This document shows, one piece after another, positions 19,840 to 28,714 of a stretch of 64,000 nt of DNA (position 1 is its first letter; each line of letters begins with the position of its first letter). The DNA lies in NCBI RefSeq assembly GCF_018448925.1, contig NZ_RCWE01000001.1:1-64000 (forward strand). Reading direction: 5' to 3'. Under the pieces are notes generated by a model. That model had not been told where the DNA came from. It saw only the letters and a list, made by a program, of their open reading frames with translations, and searched no databases. This DNA is from Photorhabdus akhurstii (GTDB taxonomy: Bacteria > Pseudomonadota > Gammaproteobacteria > Enterobacterales > Enterobacteriaceae). Position numbers and translations under genes: made by a program.

Positions 19840-20964
19840 TTATTCTGCATTAATATTACCATCAGGCAGAGGTATAAGTAAGAAATAAGCGACGATATCT
19901 TGAGATAGATTACTATTAATAACCACAAGATCATCAATAGGTGGTTTAGTACCGTCATTAACCTCCACTAAATTCATGCCATATTGGTTGGCATAGGCTT
20001 TAATATGTTGAAAAACAACTTGCTTATTGAGATCTAATTTTAAAATAGGTGCCGTAAAAGATAAATCTGGCGTGAGTTTGGTGTAACGCTTATCTTTCAC
20101 AAGCAGAACAATCTTTTTAAATCTGTCAATTAATTTTTCATCTAATTTAATTAATGGTTCATAGATAGTTGGAATCTTTTCTAATCCGTCCAGATTCCAG
20201 ATGAGGGAAATGACATCTTTTTGATTATGGACCCTTAAGAAATAGCTCTTATAGCTGGTTGCTGACGTGTGGTTAAAGACATATTTAATGTAAGAGGCAA
20301 AAACATCATTACCGGTATTTGGGCTGGCAAAAGAGCAAACATGAATACGAATATTGTTATTCCCTTTATTAAGGTATAAGCGTTTTAAATATAATCCAAG
20401 GGTAGAAGCGAGAATACCACCCAAACTGTGGCCGGTGATGGTAATATTATGAATACCTTTTTCCGCAGCAATTTTATTAATTGCTTCAATGAGTGATTCT
20501 CCATAACCAGGAATATTGTTACTTTTTACTTGATTAACAATATAGTCTAATGCGATGTGGGTTCCATAAGAGATTTTAGCGTCTTTAAATTCTTCAGGGA
20601 TATTTTGATCCCAAAGTGACCAATTTACTGTTTCGTGTACAGCAAAGTTTTCAACCTGCCAGTTAACATCAGACCATGATCCACGGATAACGATGCGATA
20701 ATCATGAGGAATTTTGCGATTTTTTACAATAAATAAAACGTGGTCGTCCTTATTATCTTTAGTGTTTTTTCCATTATCAACACGAAAAACAGCGGGTCCC
20801 CAAATAACAGAGAATCTATTGGCGGTTACTTTGCTCTTTTCCAATGATGTTTGAATGTTTTCCGCAACCATAGCCGGTTCTGGTTTTTCGGTTATTATAC
20901 TTCCTGCACCACTGATAAAGCTGAGCGCGAGATTTATTCTTTGATCTTTAAGAGAAATAGTCAT
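19840..20964 (-). CDS. Class-3 lipase paralog 4 of a tandem array
   Basis: A 374-residue lipase with an intact triad: TGHSLGGIL, HNQKDVISLIW and FQHIKAYANQYGM. It has a different C-terminal tail (YFLLIPLPDGNINAE) and an altered segment at about residues 255-290 with extra basic residues. No signal peptide. It is the first gene of the array in the direction of transcription. The leader (21229-21255) keeps part of the common promoter block but lacks TTGACA, so it may be expressed differently. The rest of 20965-21428 holds no gene apart from the sseA terminator. Confidence 0.85.
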   Translation of the reverse strand: MTISLKDQRINLALSFISGAGSIITEKPEPAMVAENIQTSLEKSKVTANRFSVIWGPAVFRVDNGKNTKDNKDDHVLFIVKNRKIPHDYRIVIRGSWSDVNWQVENFAVHETVNWSLWDQNIPEEFKDAKISYGTHIALDYIVNQVKSNNIPGYGESLIEAINKIAAEKGIHNITITGHSLGGILASTLGLYLKRLYLNKGNNNIRIHVCSFASPNTGNDVFASYIKYVFNHTSATSYKSYFLRVHNQKDVISLIWNLDGLEKIPTIYEPLIKLDEKLIDRFKKIVLLVKDKRYTKLTPDLSFTAPILKLDLNKQVVFQHIKAYANQYGMNLVEVNDGTKPPIDDLVVINSNLSQDIVAYFLLIPLPDGNINAE

Positions 20965-21395
20965 TTTTAATCTCCATTTTCATAATATAAATTTTAATAT
21001 TATGCTCTGGTAAAAGTATCAATATCCAACTTTTTATAACCCATCGCATAAGAATATTTTATTTTTATTTCTTTTTGGTAAAACGTATGGCAGATAAATA
21101 TTTAAATAAAAATCAATCAGTTTTTAACCTTACTTGGTGTCGATCTCCTCATGTGTTTCTTCTAAAGATAATCCCTGTTTGAATAGTATCTTAATCTTAT
21201 TTTTAAATAAAAAACAGAGTTGAATTTTAAGTTGATAATAATAATATTTAAATTTATAAATATATTTATTTCATTATTTAATGTAACTATGATTGATAAA
21301 AAATAATATTAAATGAGAATGGGAAATGAAATTAATAAATGGGGTTTTGAAATATAACGGTACGAAAATGATTTGATTGGGTGTTATTAATTAAA

Positions 21396-21416
21396 GGGCA
21401 TAGAGTGGATATGCCC
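21396..21416 (-). terminator. Terminator of sseA
   Basis: GGGCATA and TATGCCC arms around a seven-base loop, just past the sseA stop. On the minus strand the hairpin is followed by TTTAATTAA. Confidence 0.55.
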
Positions 21417-21428
21417 TATGGTATTTAA

Positions 21429-22268
21429 TTATTTTTCAAGTGGTAGGGTGTTATTTTCTGCTCCCCATTCAGCCCATGAGCCATCATATAAATAAACATC
21501 TTTTTTACCGATGATGTCTAAACCTAGCACCAAAACGGCAGCGGTCATACCCGATCCACAACTCGCGATAATAGATTTGGTCAAATCGACATCTTGCTGA
21601 TGGAAAATATCTGTTATTTCATTTGCTGATTTAAAATGACCATTTTCTACTAACATGGTCCACGGAACGTTTTTACTACCGGGAATATGGCCCATTTTTA
21701 AGCCAGGGCGCGGTTCTGGCGCTTTGGCTTGAAAACGGTCCGTTGCTCTGGCATCGACAATTTGGGTCTGTTGATCATTGAGCGAATCCAGAATGTGTTC
21801 CAGCGATTTCACTTTGTTGGCATTGAAATCGGCACTAAAGATTTGGGGATTGCGTTTCACTTCACCTGATTCTGTTGGCAATCCTGCCTGTTGCCAACCT
21901 TGTAAACCGCCATCAAGAATACGGACGTTATGGCTACCGAAGATCTTAAATGTCCACCACGCGCGAGGGGCAGAGAACATATTGCCTTGGTCATAAATCA
22001 CGACGAGATGATTTTCACTAATGCCCATTGCGCCAACCGCCTGACTAAAAGTTTGCGGATCGGGCAACATATGAGGCAATCCACTTTGATGATTGGCAAC
22101 TTTGTCTAAATCAAAAAATTGGGCGCCGGGAATATGGGTATCCAGCCAAAGTTTATGGCAATCAATTTGTTGAGGTGGCGGTGGGGCGGTTGCATCAAGG
22201 ATGACAATGTTCTCATCATCAAGATGATCTTTTAACCATTGTGGAGTGACAAAGTATGCGTTATTCAT
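21429..22268 (-). CDS. sseA: 3-mercaptopyruvate sulfurtransferase SseA
   Basis: A 279-residue enzyme with two rhodanese domains. The N-terminal domain contains HIPGAQFFDLD and the FSAPRAWWTFKIFG region. The C-terminal domain carries the active-site loop CGSGMTA, which fits 3-mercaptopyruvate sulfurtransferase (CGSGVTA in E. coli) rather than thiosulfate sulfurtransferase. A GTG four codons upstream is possible, but the ATG at 22268 has GAGGG at the right distance and a better N-terminus (MNNAYFVTPQWL). It may be co-transcribed with the small membrane peptide gene just upstream (62-base gap). Confidence 0.9.
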   Translation of the reverse strand: MNNAYFVTPQWLKDHLDDENIVILDATAPPPPQQIDCHKLWLDTHIPGAQFFDLDKVANHQSGLPHMLPDPQTFSQAVGAMGISENHLVVIYDQGNMFSAPRAWWTFKIFGSHNVRILDGGLQGWQQAGLPTESGEVKRNPQIFSADFNANKVKSLEHILDSLNDQQTQIVDARATDRFQAKAPEPRPGLKMGHIPGSKNVPWTMLVENGHFKSANEITDIFHQQDVDLTKSIIASCGSGMTAAVLVLGLDIIGKKDVYLYDGSWAEWGAENNTLPLEK

Positions 22269-22330
22269 GGGGTCCCTCACTTGACACGAAGATGAATTAG
22301 ATACAAGGATAAAATAAGTGTTACAGCCCG

Positions 22331-22492
22331 TTATTGTTGTTGTATCGGTGCTGTAGCGGTCTCTTGCTGTTGATTGGTTAGTGATTCTATCGGTGTGGTT
22401 GAGCGGGTATACATATTAAGGCCCGCTAAGAATACGCCGCCAATTGAACCAAATGCAAAGATAGCGATGAAAATGATAAGGAGCTTTTTCAT
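22331..22492 (-). CDS. Small single-pass membrane protein, 53 residues
   Basis: MKKLLIIFIAIFAFGSIGGVFLAGL forms one hydrophobic segment (quoted here as part of residues 1-25), followed by a short polar tail rich in Thr and Gln (ending TATAPIQQQ). The ATG at 22492 has GAGAAC upstream. A longer frame extends to 22708, but it would overlap the dinG start and its extra residues look like random sequence. It is divergent from dinG and upstream of sseA. I recognise no family; the role is unknown. Confidence 0.65.
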   Translation of the reverse strand: MKKLLIIFIAIFAFGSIGGVFLAGLNMYTRSTTPIESLTNQQQETATAPIQQQ

Positions 22493-22656
22493 TATTGTTC
22501 TCAGGTGTTGTAGAAAATAGGAAGTATATAGCGTTCTGAATAGCTGGCAAGGTGCTCGCCAATTTAACAAACGAGTTGATTGTCGCCTCGACATGAAGCT
22601 GATTTCATTTCTGCTCTGTGGGACAATAGCGCCCCGGTTGTATGGCAGAGAATTCA

Positions 22657-24792
22657 ATGGCACTTTCCAATTCAATAAAAAATCAGATAAGCCAGTGGTA
22701 TAAAGCATTACCTCAACATATTGATGGTTTTATTTCTCGTGCTCCGCAGCGACAGATGATTGCCGAAGTTGCAAAAACGCTGGCGGATCAAGAAGGTCGT
22801 CATTTGGTTATTGAGGCGCCAACAGGCATTGGTAAAACCCTCTCTTACCTGCTACCTGGCATTGCTATCAGTAGAGCGGAAAGTAAGCCATTGGTTGTCA
22901 GTACGGCGAATGTCGCTTTACAAGATCAGATTTACAGTAAAGATCTGCCACTGTTGCGCAAAATTATTCCTGATCTGAAATTTACCGGTGCTTTTGGTCG
23001 TGGTCGTTATGTCTGTCCACGCAATCTTGAAGCTATCTGTGCAACCGATAGCGAACAGATTGATCTTATGTTTTTGGTTGAGGACAAAACAGAACTTGCT
23101 AATAGTGAAGAGAGGGAATTGTGTCGTCGGTTGCGTAGTGATTACACAACCTTTGCTTGGGATGGATTGCGTGATCACCATACACTGGCTTTGTCCGATG
23201 CTTTGTGGGGGAAAGTGAGCACGGATAAAGCAAATTGTCTGGGGCGTAACTGTCACTATTATCATCGTTGCCCATTTTTTATTGCTCGCCGTGAGATCGA
23301 AAATGTCGATGTGGTGGTGGCTAACCATGCGTTAGTGATGGCGGCATTGGAAAGTGAGTCAGTACTGCCTGATGCTAAAAATTTACTATTGGTCCTCGAC
23401 GAAGGACACCATATACCTGATGTTGCCAGGGATTCTCTGGAAGTTGAGGGGGAAATCACCCTGTTTCAACTTAATGGTCAATTAGATACTTTTGTTCGTC
23501 ATGTTGAGCAATATCTGGTGCAATTCCATCCGGCAAAGCCGCCGCGCCTAGCTAATGCTAGTCGCCTGAATGAACACTGTGAAAAACTACGGGAATGCTT
23601 TAGAGAGCTTGCCACTATCACTCAGGCGCTTTTACCTGAAAAGAATGAAGTCGATGAGTATCTGTTTGAGATGGGTAAATTGCCGGATAATTTGCTGCTT
23701 TGTTGTCAGCAGTTATTTAAATTGACCGATGGTTTACGGGGATTAACAGAAGCGATACTGAATGATTTAACTGACCGGACGGCTAAGCAGGATATTGTCA
23801 GATTGCATCGTTCTATTTTGCATACCAGCCGTGCGCTTGGATATTTTGAAAATATGGCTAAGCTGTGGCGTTTGGCGGCGTTGGAAGAGTCATCCAGTGC
23901 GCCGATATCAAAATGGCTGAGACGCCGTGATGAAAGAAATCAGTCACATCTCTATTTCCATTGTGCCGGCATCAGAGTCAGCGAACAGCTTAATCAACTG
24001 CTTTGGCGCAGTATTCCTCATGTCGTCGTGACATCGGCAACGCTTCGTTCTCTGAATAGTTTTTCTCGTATTCAGGAGTTGACCGGGTTAACTGAAAAAG
24101 CAGGCGACCGTTTTGTCGCATTGTCATCACCTTTTGATCATATGCGGCAGGGCAAATTGGTTATTCCCAAAATGTCATTGGAACCGACACTTCACAATGA
24201 AGCCGCTCATTTGCAAGAAATGGCGTGTTATTTCAGGGCTCAATTGCTGAGGCAGCAACATAAAGGCATGTTGATTTTGTTCAGCAGTCAGAGGGCGATG
24301 GATATCTTTCTCTCTTATGTGACAGACTTACGCCTGATGTTACTTGTGCAGGGTGATCAGCCACGTTATCGGTTAGTGGAAACACATTGTCAGCGTATCA
24401 ATGAGGGACAATGTAGTGTGCTGATTGGATTGCAATCTTTTGCGGAAGGTTTGGATTTAAAGGGGGATTATCTATCCCAAGTTCACATTCAAAAAATCTC
24501 ATTTCCGCCAGTGAATAATCCGGTCATTATTACTGAAAGCGAATGGTTGAAATCACTTAAACGTTATCCTTTTGAAGTGCAGAGTTTACCAAGTGCTTCT
24601 TTTAGCCTTATTCAGCAAGTCGGGAGACTTATCCGTAGTCATGAATGCTATGGTGATGTGGTGATTTATGACAGGCGCTTACTGAGCAAAAGGTATGGCC
24701 CAAGATTATTGCAGGCTTTGCCCGTTTTTCCCATTGAGCAGCCGGAAGTTCTTTCAGCGGCGGAAATTGGGAACATGAAAAAGGATAATTGA
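22657..24792 (+). CDS. dinG: ATP-dependent DNA helicase DinG
   Basis: A 711-residue XPD-like 5'-3' helicase that unwinds R-loops and other structures. Motif I is APTGIGKTLSY. The Fe-S cluster cysteines appear as RYVCPRNL and CLGRNCHYYHRCPFF. DEGHH is the Walker B box, and VTSATL, GLQSFAEGLDLKG and QQVGRLIRS are helicase motifs. The start at 22657 (MALSNSIKNQ) aligns with E. coli; an ATG five codons earlier lacks a ribosome site. No clear LexA box (CTGT-N8-ACAG) is visible upstream, unlike E. coli dinG. Confidence 0.95.
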   Translation: MALSNSIKNQISQWYKALPQHIDGFISRAPQRQMIAEVAKTLADQEGRHLVIEAPTGIGKTLSYLLPGIAISRAESKPLVVSTANVALQDQIYSKDLPLLRKIIPDLKFTGAFGRGRYVCPRNLEAICATDSEQIDLMFLVEDKTELANSEERELCRRLRSDYTTFAWDGLRDHHTLALSDALWGKVSTDKANCLGRNCHYYHRCPFFIARREIENVDVVVANHALVMAALESESVLPDAKNLLLVLDEGHHIPDVARDSLEVEGEITLFQLNGQLDTFVRHVEQYLVQFHPAKPPRLANASRLNEHCEKLRECFRELATITQALLPEKNEVDEYLFEMGKLPDNLLLCCQQLFKLTDGLRGLTEAILNDLTDRTAKQDIVRLHRSILHTSRALGYFENMAKLWRLAALEESSSAPISKWLRRRDERNQSHLYFHCAGIRVSEQLNQLLWRSIPHVVVTSATLRSLNSFSRIQELTGLTEKAGDRFVALSSPFDHMRQGKLVIPKMSLEPTLHNEAAHLQEMACYFRAQLLRQQHKGMLILFSSQRAMDIFLSYVTDLRLMLLVQGDQPRYRLVETHCQRINEGQCSVLIGLQSFAEGLDLKGDYLSQVHIQKISFPPVNNPVIITESEWLKSLKRYPFEVQSLPSASFSLIQQVGRLIRSHECYGDVVIYDRRLLSKRYGPRLLQALPVFPIEQPEVLSAAEIGNMKKDN

Positions 24793-24813
24793 AACTCACA
24801 CTTGGCGAAAGCA

Positions 24814-24912
24814 GGGCGATTCTTGTGGTTATTGGTAGTAGCATAGCAATATGAGATTGTTTTAGTCTTACATGAACGAAATTTATGTTTTTATCGGATA
24901 ATAGAATCGCCC
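24814..24912. repeat. Inverted repeat between dinG and the LysR gene
   Basis: GGGCGATTCT at 24814-24823 and AGAATCGCCC at 24903-24912 are perfect 10-base inverted arms about 80 bases apart. They might be the ends of a small non-autonomous element, or an extended hairpin. No flanking target duplication is evident. No gene lies in 24793-25053. Confidence 0.45.
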
Positions 24913-25053
24913 CGTACAGCTTTTTTCCAGACAGTGTTGTCCAGTGGTGCGATATCACTGTAATTAATGTCTGCTGATAGCATTTAATATGAAAAAGTGT
25001 TTTAATAACAAAAATGTTTAAAATATCAATACTCTTTTGCAAGAAAGGCAATA

Positions 25054-25983
25054 ATGAAAGCAAATTCAGAAGAGTTGACAATTTTCGTGTCAGTAGTGGA
25101 AAGCGGGAGTTTTAGTCGTGCGGCGGAACATCTGCAATTAGCAAATTCCGCCGTGAGCCGTTCTATAAAAAAACTTGAAAAGAAACTAGGTGTGAGTTTG
25201 CTCAATCGCACAACCCGTCAGCTTAGTCTAACCGAAGAAGGTCAGCGTTATTTCCGTCGAGTTCAGCATGTTCTACAAGAAATGGCAGCCGCTGAAACTG
25301 AACTTATGGAATCTAAACATACGCCAAGTGGTTTATTGCGTATCGATGCTGCAACACCAGTCGTATTACATTTACTGATACCACTGATTAAACCTTTTCG
25401 CGAACGCTACCCAGAAATAACGTTATCATTAATTTCTTCGGAAACTTATATCAATCTGATTGAGCGCAAAGTGGATATTGCCATTCGTGCAGGCAACTTA
25501 ACCGACTCCAGTCTTCGAGCCAGACCACTTTTTTCCAGCTACCGAAAAATTGTCGCCTCTCCTGAATATCTGAAAAAATATGGCATACCGCAATGTATCG
25601 ATGAGTTGAAAAATCATATTTGTCTTGGTTTTACCGAGCCGGTATCACTTAATACCTGGCCGATAGCCTGTCAGGACGGGCAACTACATGAAATAACAGT
25701 GGGACTTTCTTCCAACAGTGGTGAAACCCTTAAACAATTATGTGTAACGGGTAATGGTATCGCGTGTCTGTCTGATTATATGATTGATCAGGAGATTGTC
25801 AGCGGTGAACTTGTTGAACTGTTGGTTGAAAAACGATTACCCGTCGGGATGCCTTTCAATGCTGTATATTACAGTGATCAGGCTGTAAGCACCCGAATTA
25901 GAGCATTTATCGATTTTCTGAGTGAATATGTAAACAGTTCCCAAAGGGGGTTAACGAGTTTATTAAAAAGTGGGAAGAATTAG
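25054..25983 (+). CDS. yafC: LysR-family transcriptional regulator, YafC-like
   Basis: A 309-residue LysR regulator, very close to E. coli YafC ([20 protein letters not shown]...). The winged helix-turn-helix is at about residues 5-65 ([20 protein letters not shown]), and the substrate-binding domain fills the rest ([31 protein letters not shown]). In E. coli yafC is the convergent neighbour of dkgB. Here the same pair is separated by an Old Yellow Enzyme gene. It is a plausible regulator of both enzymes; see the shared palindromes before those genes. The effector is unknown. Confidence 0.9.
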   Translation: MKANSEELTIFVSVVESGSFSRAAEHLQLANSAVSRSIKKLEKKLGVSLLNRTTRQLSLTEEGQRYFRRVQHVLQEMAAAETELMESKHTPSGLLRIDAATPVVLHLLIPLIKPFRERYPEITLSLISSETYINLIERKVDIAIRAGNLTDSSLRARPLFSSYRKIVASPEYLKKYGIPQCIDELKNHICLGFTEPVSLNTWPIACQDGQLHEITVGLSSNSGETLKQLCVTGNGIACLSDYMIDQEIVSGELVELLVEKRLPVGMPFNAVYYSDQAVSTRIRAFIDFLSEYVNSSQRGLTSLLKSGKN

Positions 25984-26010
25984 TTATCCTATTTGCGGGA
26001 AAGAGTAATT
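25921..26010. repeat. Direct repeat copy A: yafC 3' end joined to a dkgB-like 3' end
   Basis: The end of yafC (AATATGTAAACAGTTCCC, then CGAGTTTATTAAAAAGTGGGA) and the following ATTAGTTATCC resemble 27391-27510 in the same orientation. In the second copy that last part is the genuine 3' end of dkgB. The two copies flank the Old Yellow Enzyme gene. Confidence 0.65.
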
Positions 26011-26116
26011 CCTCCGAAAATTGCTAAATGAGTTTGTTTCAGTCATAACATATTCTCTTTTGAAATAGAAAATTAGACGCCTTGACAGTAAGAATGAATT
26101 ATTTCATCACAATTTT

Positions 26117-26140
26117 CCCACTCTTTAAAAGAGTGGGAGG
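26117..26140. terminator. Hairpin between yafC and the Old Yellow Enzyme gene
   Basis: CCCACTCTTT and AAAGAGTGGG form a near-perfect stem in the convergent intergenic region. T-runs are poor on both sides, so termination strength is uncertain. Confidence 0.45.
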
Positions 26141-26148
26141 GATTTCTA

Positions 26149-27249
26149 TTAGCTTATAGCCAAATAATCGGTATAACCTTCCGCATTACCACCGAAAAAT
26201 TTTTCTTTTATCGGCGGATTTAGTTCTAGCCTATTGGCAAGACGATAGGGTAAATCTGGATTAGCAATAAAGGAGCGACCAAATCCGATCAGATCCGCCC
26301 AGCCTTTAGTTAGCGCTTCTTCCGCGCGTTCCAAAGTGTATTTTCCCGAATATATCAGCGTGCCGTGATAAAGTATGCGAAAAGCTTCTTTGAAGGCGAC
26401 TGGCATGACGGGAGCGTCTTCCCAGTCAGCTTCGGCAATATGAATATAAGCTACCCCGATATTATTCAGCACACTCGCGGCAGCCAGATAAGTTGCTTCG
26501 GGCGTGTCATCTTTTGAACCCATCAGGGTTGTGAGTGGCGCCAGGCGAACACCTAGCTTATCTTTCCCTATTGCGGTAGCCACTGACGCAGCGACTTCTC
26601 TCAAGAAACGTAAGCGATTTTGTAAAGTTCCACCATATTCGTCATCTCGTAGGTTGGTCTGAGAATCAATAAACTGATTAATAAGATAACCATTCGCCGC
26701 ATGAAGCTCTACGCCATCAAAACCGGCGGCAATAGCATTATTTGCCGCTTGAACATAATCATTTACGATATCTGGAATTTCATCGAGTGTCAGCGCCCGT
26801 GGCTGCGAGTGTTGTACCATTTCACCGATACCATGTTCAGGTCCACGGCCTTCCACATCTAGAAAAACTTTTACACCTTTTGCTTGAAGGGCAGAAGGAG
26901 AAACAGGCGCAGAATTATTAGGTTGTAGAATAGTGTGTGAAACACGTCCTACATGCCATAATTGAGCAAAAATTTTGCCTCCTGCCATATGTACCGCATC
27001 TGTTACTTTTTTCCATCCTATTACTTGCTCAGACTTATAAATACCTGGCGTCCATGCATATCCTTGTCCCTGTTGGCTGATTTGTGTACCTTCGCTGATA
27101 ATTAGTCCCGCACTGGCACGTTGGGCATAATATTCAGCCATCAAATCAGTCGCTATACCGTCTGTTCCGGCCCGTGAACGTGTCATTGGCGGCATAACAA
27201 TGCGATTAGATAACGACAAACCATTCAGAGAATAGCGTTCAAACAGCAT
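26149..27249 (-). CDS. Old Yellow Enzyme-family alkene reductase (NemA-like)
   Basis: A 366-residue FMN-dependent ene-reductase of the NemA/OYE family, acting on activated C=C bonds, N-ethylmaleimide-like compounds or nitro compounds with NAD(P)H. MPPMTRSRA near the N-terminus begins the FMN site. HAANGYLINQF carries the substrate-binding His/Asn pair, and DDEYGG contains the proton-donating Tyr. LIGFGRSFIANPDLP binds the flavin phosphate. A GTG four codons upstream is in frame, but GAGG lies correctly before the ATG at 27249. It lies between yafC and dkgB, inside duplicated flanks, and is absent from that place in E. coli. Confidence 0.88.
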   Translation of the reverse strand: MLFERYSLNGLSLSNRIVMPPMTRSRAGTDGIATDLMAEYYAQRASAGLIISEGTQISQQGQGYAWTPGIYKSEQVIGWKKVTDAVHMAGGKIFAQLWHVGRVSHTILQPNNSAPVSPSALQAKGVKVFLDVEGRGPEHGIGEMVQHSQPRALTLDEIPDIVNDYVQAANNAIAAGFDGVELHAANGYLINQFIDSQTNLRDDEYGGTLQNRLRFLREVAASVATAIGKDKLGVRLAPLTTLMGSKDDTPEATYLAAASVLNNIGVAYIHIAEADWEDAPVMPVAFKEAFRILYHGTLIYSGKYTLERAEEALTKGWADLIGFGRSFIANPDLPYRLANRLELNPPIKEKFFGGNAEGYTDYLAIS

Positions 27250-27341
27250 AATATTCCTCACTCTTCATTAATCATTGATTTTAATTTGTGTATATGGAGA
27301 TATTATGCTTCGCGAATTCTTTCTAAAAAGGCTTATTAGTA

Positions 27342-27357
27342 CAAAAGACTTTTGCTG
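27342..27357 (-). promoter_or_regulatory. Palindromic operator candidate before the Old Yellow Enzyme gene
   Basis: Minus strand CAGCAAAAGTCTTTTG, with CAAAAG and CTTTTG as perfect arms around one base, about 93 bases before the ATG. The same element with one arm mismatch occurs before dkgB, suggesting a common regulator, perhaps the YafC-like protein. Confidence 0.5.
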
Positions 27358-27390
27358 TAAATGTAAAAATGTTCGAGTTTTTTTATATCT

Positions 27391-27515
27391 AAGTAAATAT
27401 GTAAACAGCTCCCGAAGGAGCTGAAATAAACAAATATTCTCCTGCAACGCTAAGAGATTATCGAGTTTATTAAGAAGTGGGAGTAATTAATTATCCCATT
27501 GCGGAGCAAGCTCTT
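27391..27515. repeat. Direct repeat copy B: yafC 3'-end remnant joined to the dkgB 3' end
   Basis: AAATATGTAAACAGCTCCC and CGAGTTTATTAAGAAGTGGGAG repeat the 3' end of yafC although no yafC body is present here. The sequence runs on into the dkgB stop codon. The copy carries an extra internal segment relative to copy A, around 27425-27460. Confidence 0.65.
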
Positions 27516-28293
27516 TCGGACTAACCAGGCGTTCGTTACGGTCAAGTGTGGCGATAGCCGTCATATCGTTTGCATCAAGTCTAAGCATGGAAGCCCTCAG
27601 ATTACTTTGTAAATTTTCGCGTTTAGTTGAAGAAGGGATCACGCTATAACCTAATGTCATCGCCCAAGACAAAATCACCTGCGCAGGAGTGGCCTGATGT
27701 TTTGTGGCTATGCGTCCGATAACCTCATCTTGAAGAGCTTTACTATAAGCAAGGGTCATATAGGAAGTGATATGAATTCCATGATCTTTCGCCCAAGCTG
27801 TCACATGACAGTTTTGTAGATAGGGAGAAAGTTCAATCTGGTTCGTGGCGATGTGTTCAACACCTACTGCATCGATAGCCTGTTGCATTAGATCAATGGT
27901 AAAGTTTGAAACGCCGATTTCTCGTGTCAATCCCATATTTTTGGCGGCCAGTAACGCATTCATTGTTTCATCAACACTGACAACGTTATTTGGGGATGGC
28001 CAATGAATTAACGTCAAGTCAACATAATCAGTGCGCAGCTTAGCTATACTCTCTTTAAGACTCGGTATCAATTTTTCCTTGCCCAAATTTTCTGTCCAGA
28101 TTTTTGTCGTGATATAGATATCTTCACGGGCTACACCGCTTTCTTCTATGGCTTGTCCTACCGCTGCTTCATTCTCATAAATCTGTGCTGTATCAATTGC
28201 ACGATATCCCAATTCAAGAGCATTTTTTACTGATGTAATCACAACATCATCTTTCAAACGAAAAGTACCTAATCCAAATGCAGGAACAGACAT
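27487..28293 (-). CDS. dkgB: Aldo-keto reductase, 2,5-diketo-D-gluconate reductase B (DkgB)
   Basis: A 268-residue aldo-keto reductase that reduces 2,5-diketogluconate and small aldehydes such as methylglyoxal with NADPH. The AKR core is visible: [18 protein letters not shown] with the catalytic Asp and Tyr, TTKIW with the catalytic Lys, and IHWPSP with the catalytic His. [14 protein letters not shown] binds the NADP phosphate. The ATG at 28293 ([16 protein letters not shown]) fits E. coli DkgB, with GAGG upstream. Paired with the YafC-like regulator, as in E. coli. Confidence 0.93.
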   Translation of the reverse strand: MSVPAFGLGTFRLKDDVVITSVKNALELGYRAIDTAQIYENEAAVGQAIEESGVAREDIYITTKIWTENLGKEKLIPSLKESIAKLRTDYVDLTLIHWPSPNNVVSVDETMNALLAAKNMGLTREIGVSNFTIDLMQQAIDAVGVEHIATNQIELSPYLQNCHVTAWAKDHGIHITSYMTLAYSKALQDEVIGRIATKHQATPAQVILSWAMTLGYSVIPSSTKRENLQSNLRASMLRLDANDMTAIATLDRNERLVSPKELAPQWDN

Positions 28294-28371
28294 AATAAGC
28301 CTCATTTAATATTTAATTAAGAAAGGTTTTATTATCATGAGATAAATTGCAATAAAAAAGAGCAATAAACG

Positions 28372-28387
28372 CAGAAGTCTTTTGCTG
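28372..28387 (-). promoter_or_regulatory. Palindromic operator candidate before dkgB
   Basis: Minus strand CAGCAAAAGACTTCTG, a one-mismatch palindrome nearly identical to the element before the Old Yellow Enzyme gene, about 79 bases before the dkgB start. Confidence 0.5.
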
Positions 28388-28496
28388 ATATGACAAAGAT
28401 ATAACTTAAATTAATTTAAATAAATTATTTACAGGAACTTCATTTAACAAGAGGCATAGTTAGTTTTTTGATATTTTTCTCAAGCTTAATTTAGCT

Positions 28497-28712
28497 CTAT
28501 ATATTGTTTTTTATATTCTTGCGCTTTTTGTCAGCAATCTGAGCCATTCCTCCATGCGCCTCTACTACGTGGCGCAATGCTATTAGAAACGTTTCCTGCC
28601 CGCCTTCTTCATCCATATCAACAAAATCCTGATGCAGATAGTACTGCGCAAATTCAGGGTCTTCGCGGAGAAGCTGCGCCATCGCATCATCATGTAAACG
28701 TGCTTTGGTCAT
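28497..28712 (-). pseudogene. Truncated HigA-type antitoxin
   Basis: A 71-residue frame beginning MTKARLHDDAMAQLLREDPE, with ALRHVVEAHGGMAQIADK. This is the usual first two-thirds of the small antitoxins that partner phage-derived Gp49/HigB toxins. The expected helix-turn-helix and C-terminal segment after 'IADK' are replaced by a short Lys/Asn-rich tail and a stop, so the DNA-binding part is missing. It has an excellent ribosome site (AGAGGTGATT) and starts two bases after the toxin stop, so it is probably still translated although decayed. Confidence 0.65.
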
Positions 28713-28714
28713 AA

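Noticed and set aside
22493-22656. LexA box before dinG
   Set aside because: Looked for CTGT-N8-ACAG; only weak partial matches such as CTGTGGGACAATAG were found.
22493-22708. N-terminal extension of the 53-residue membrane peptide frame
   Set aside because: It overlaps the dinG start region and looks non-protein-like; the internal ATG at 22492 has a better context.
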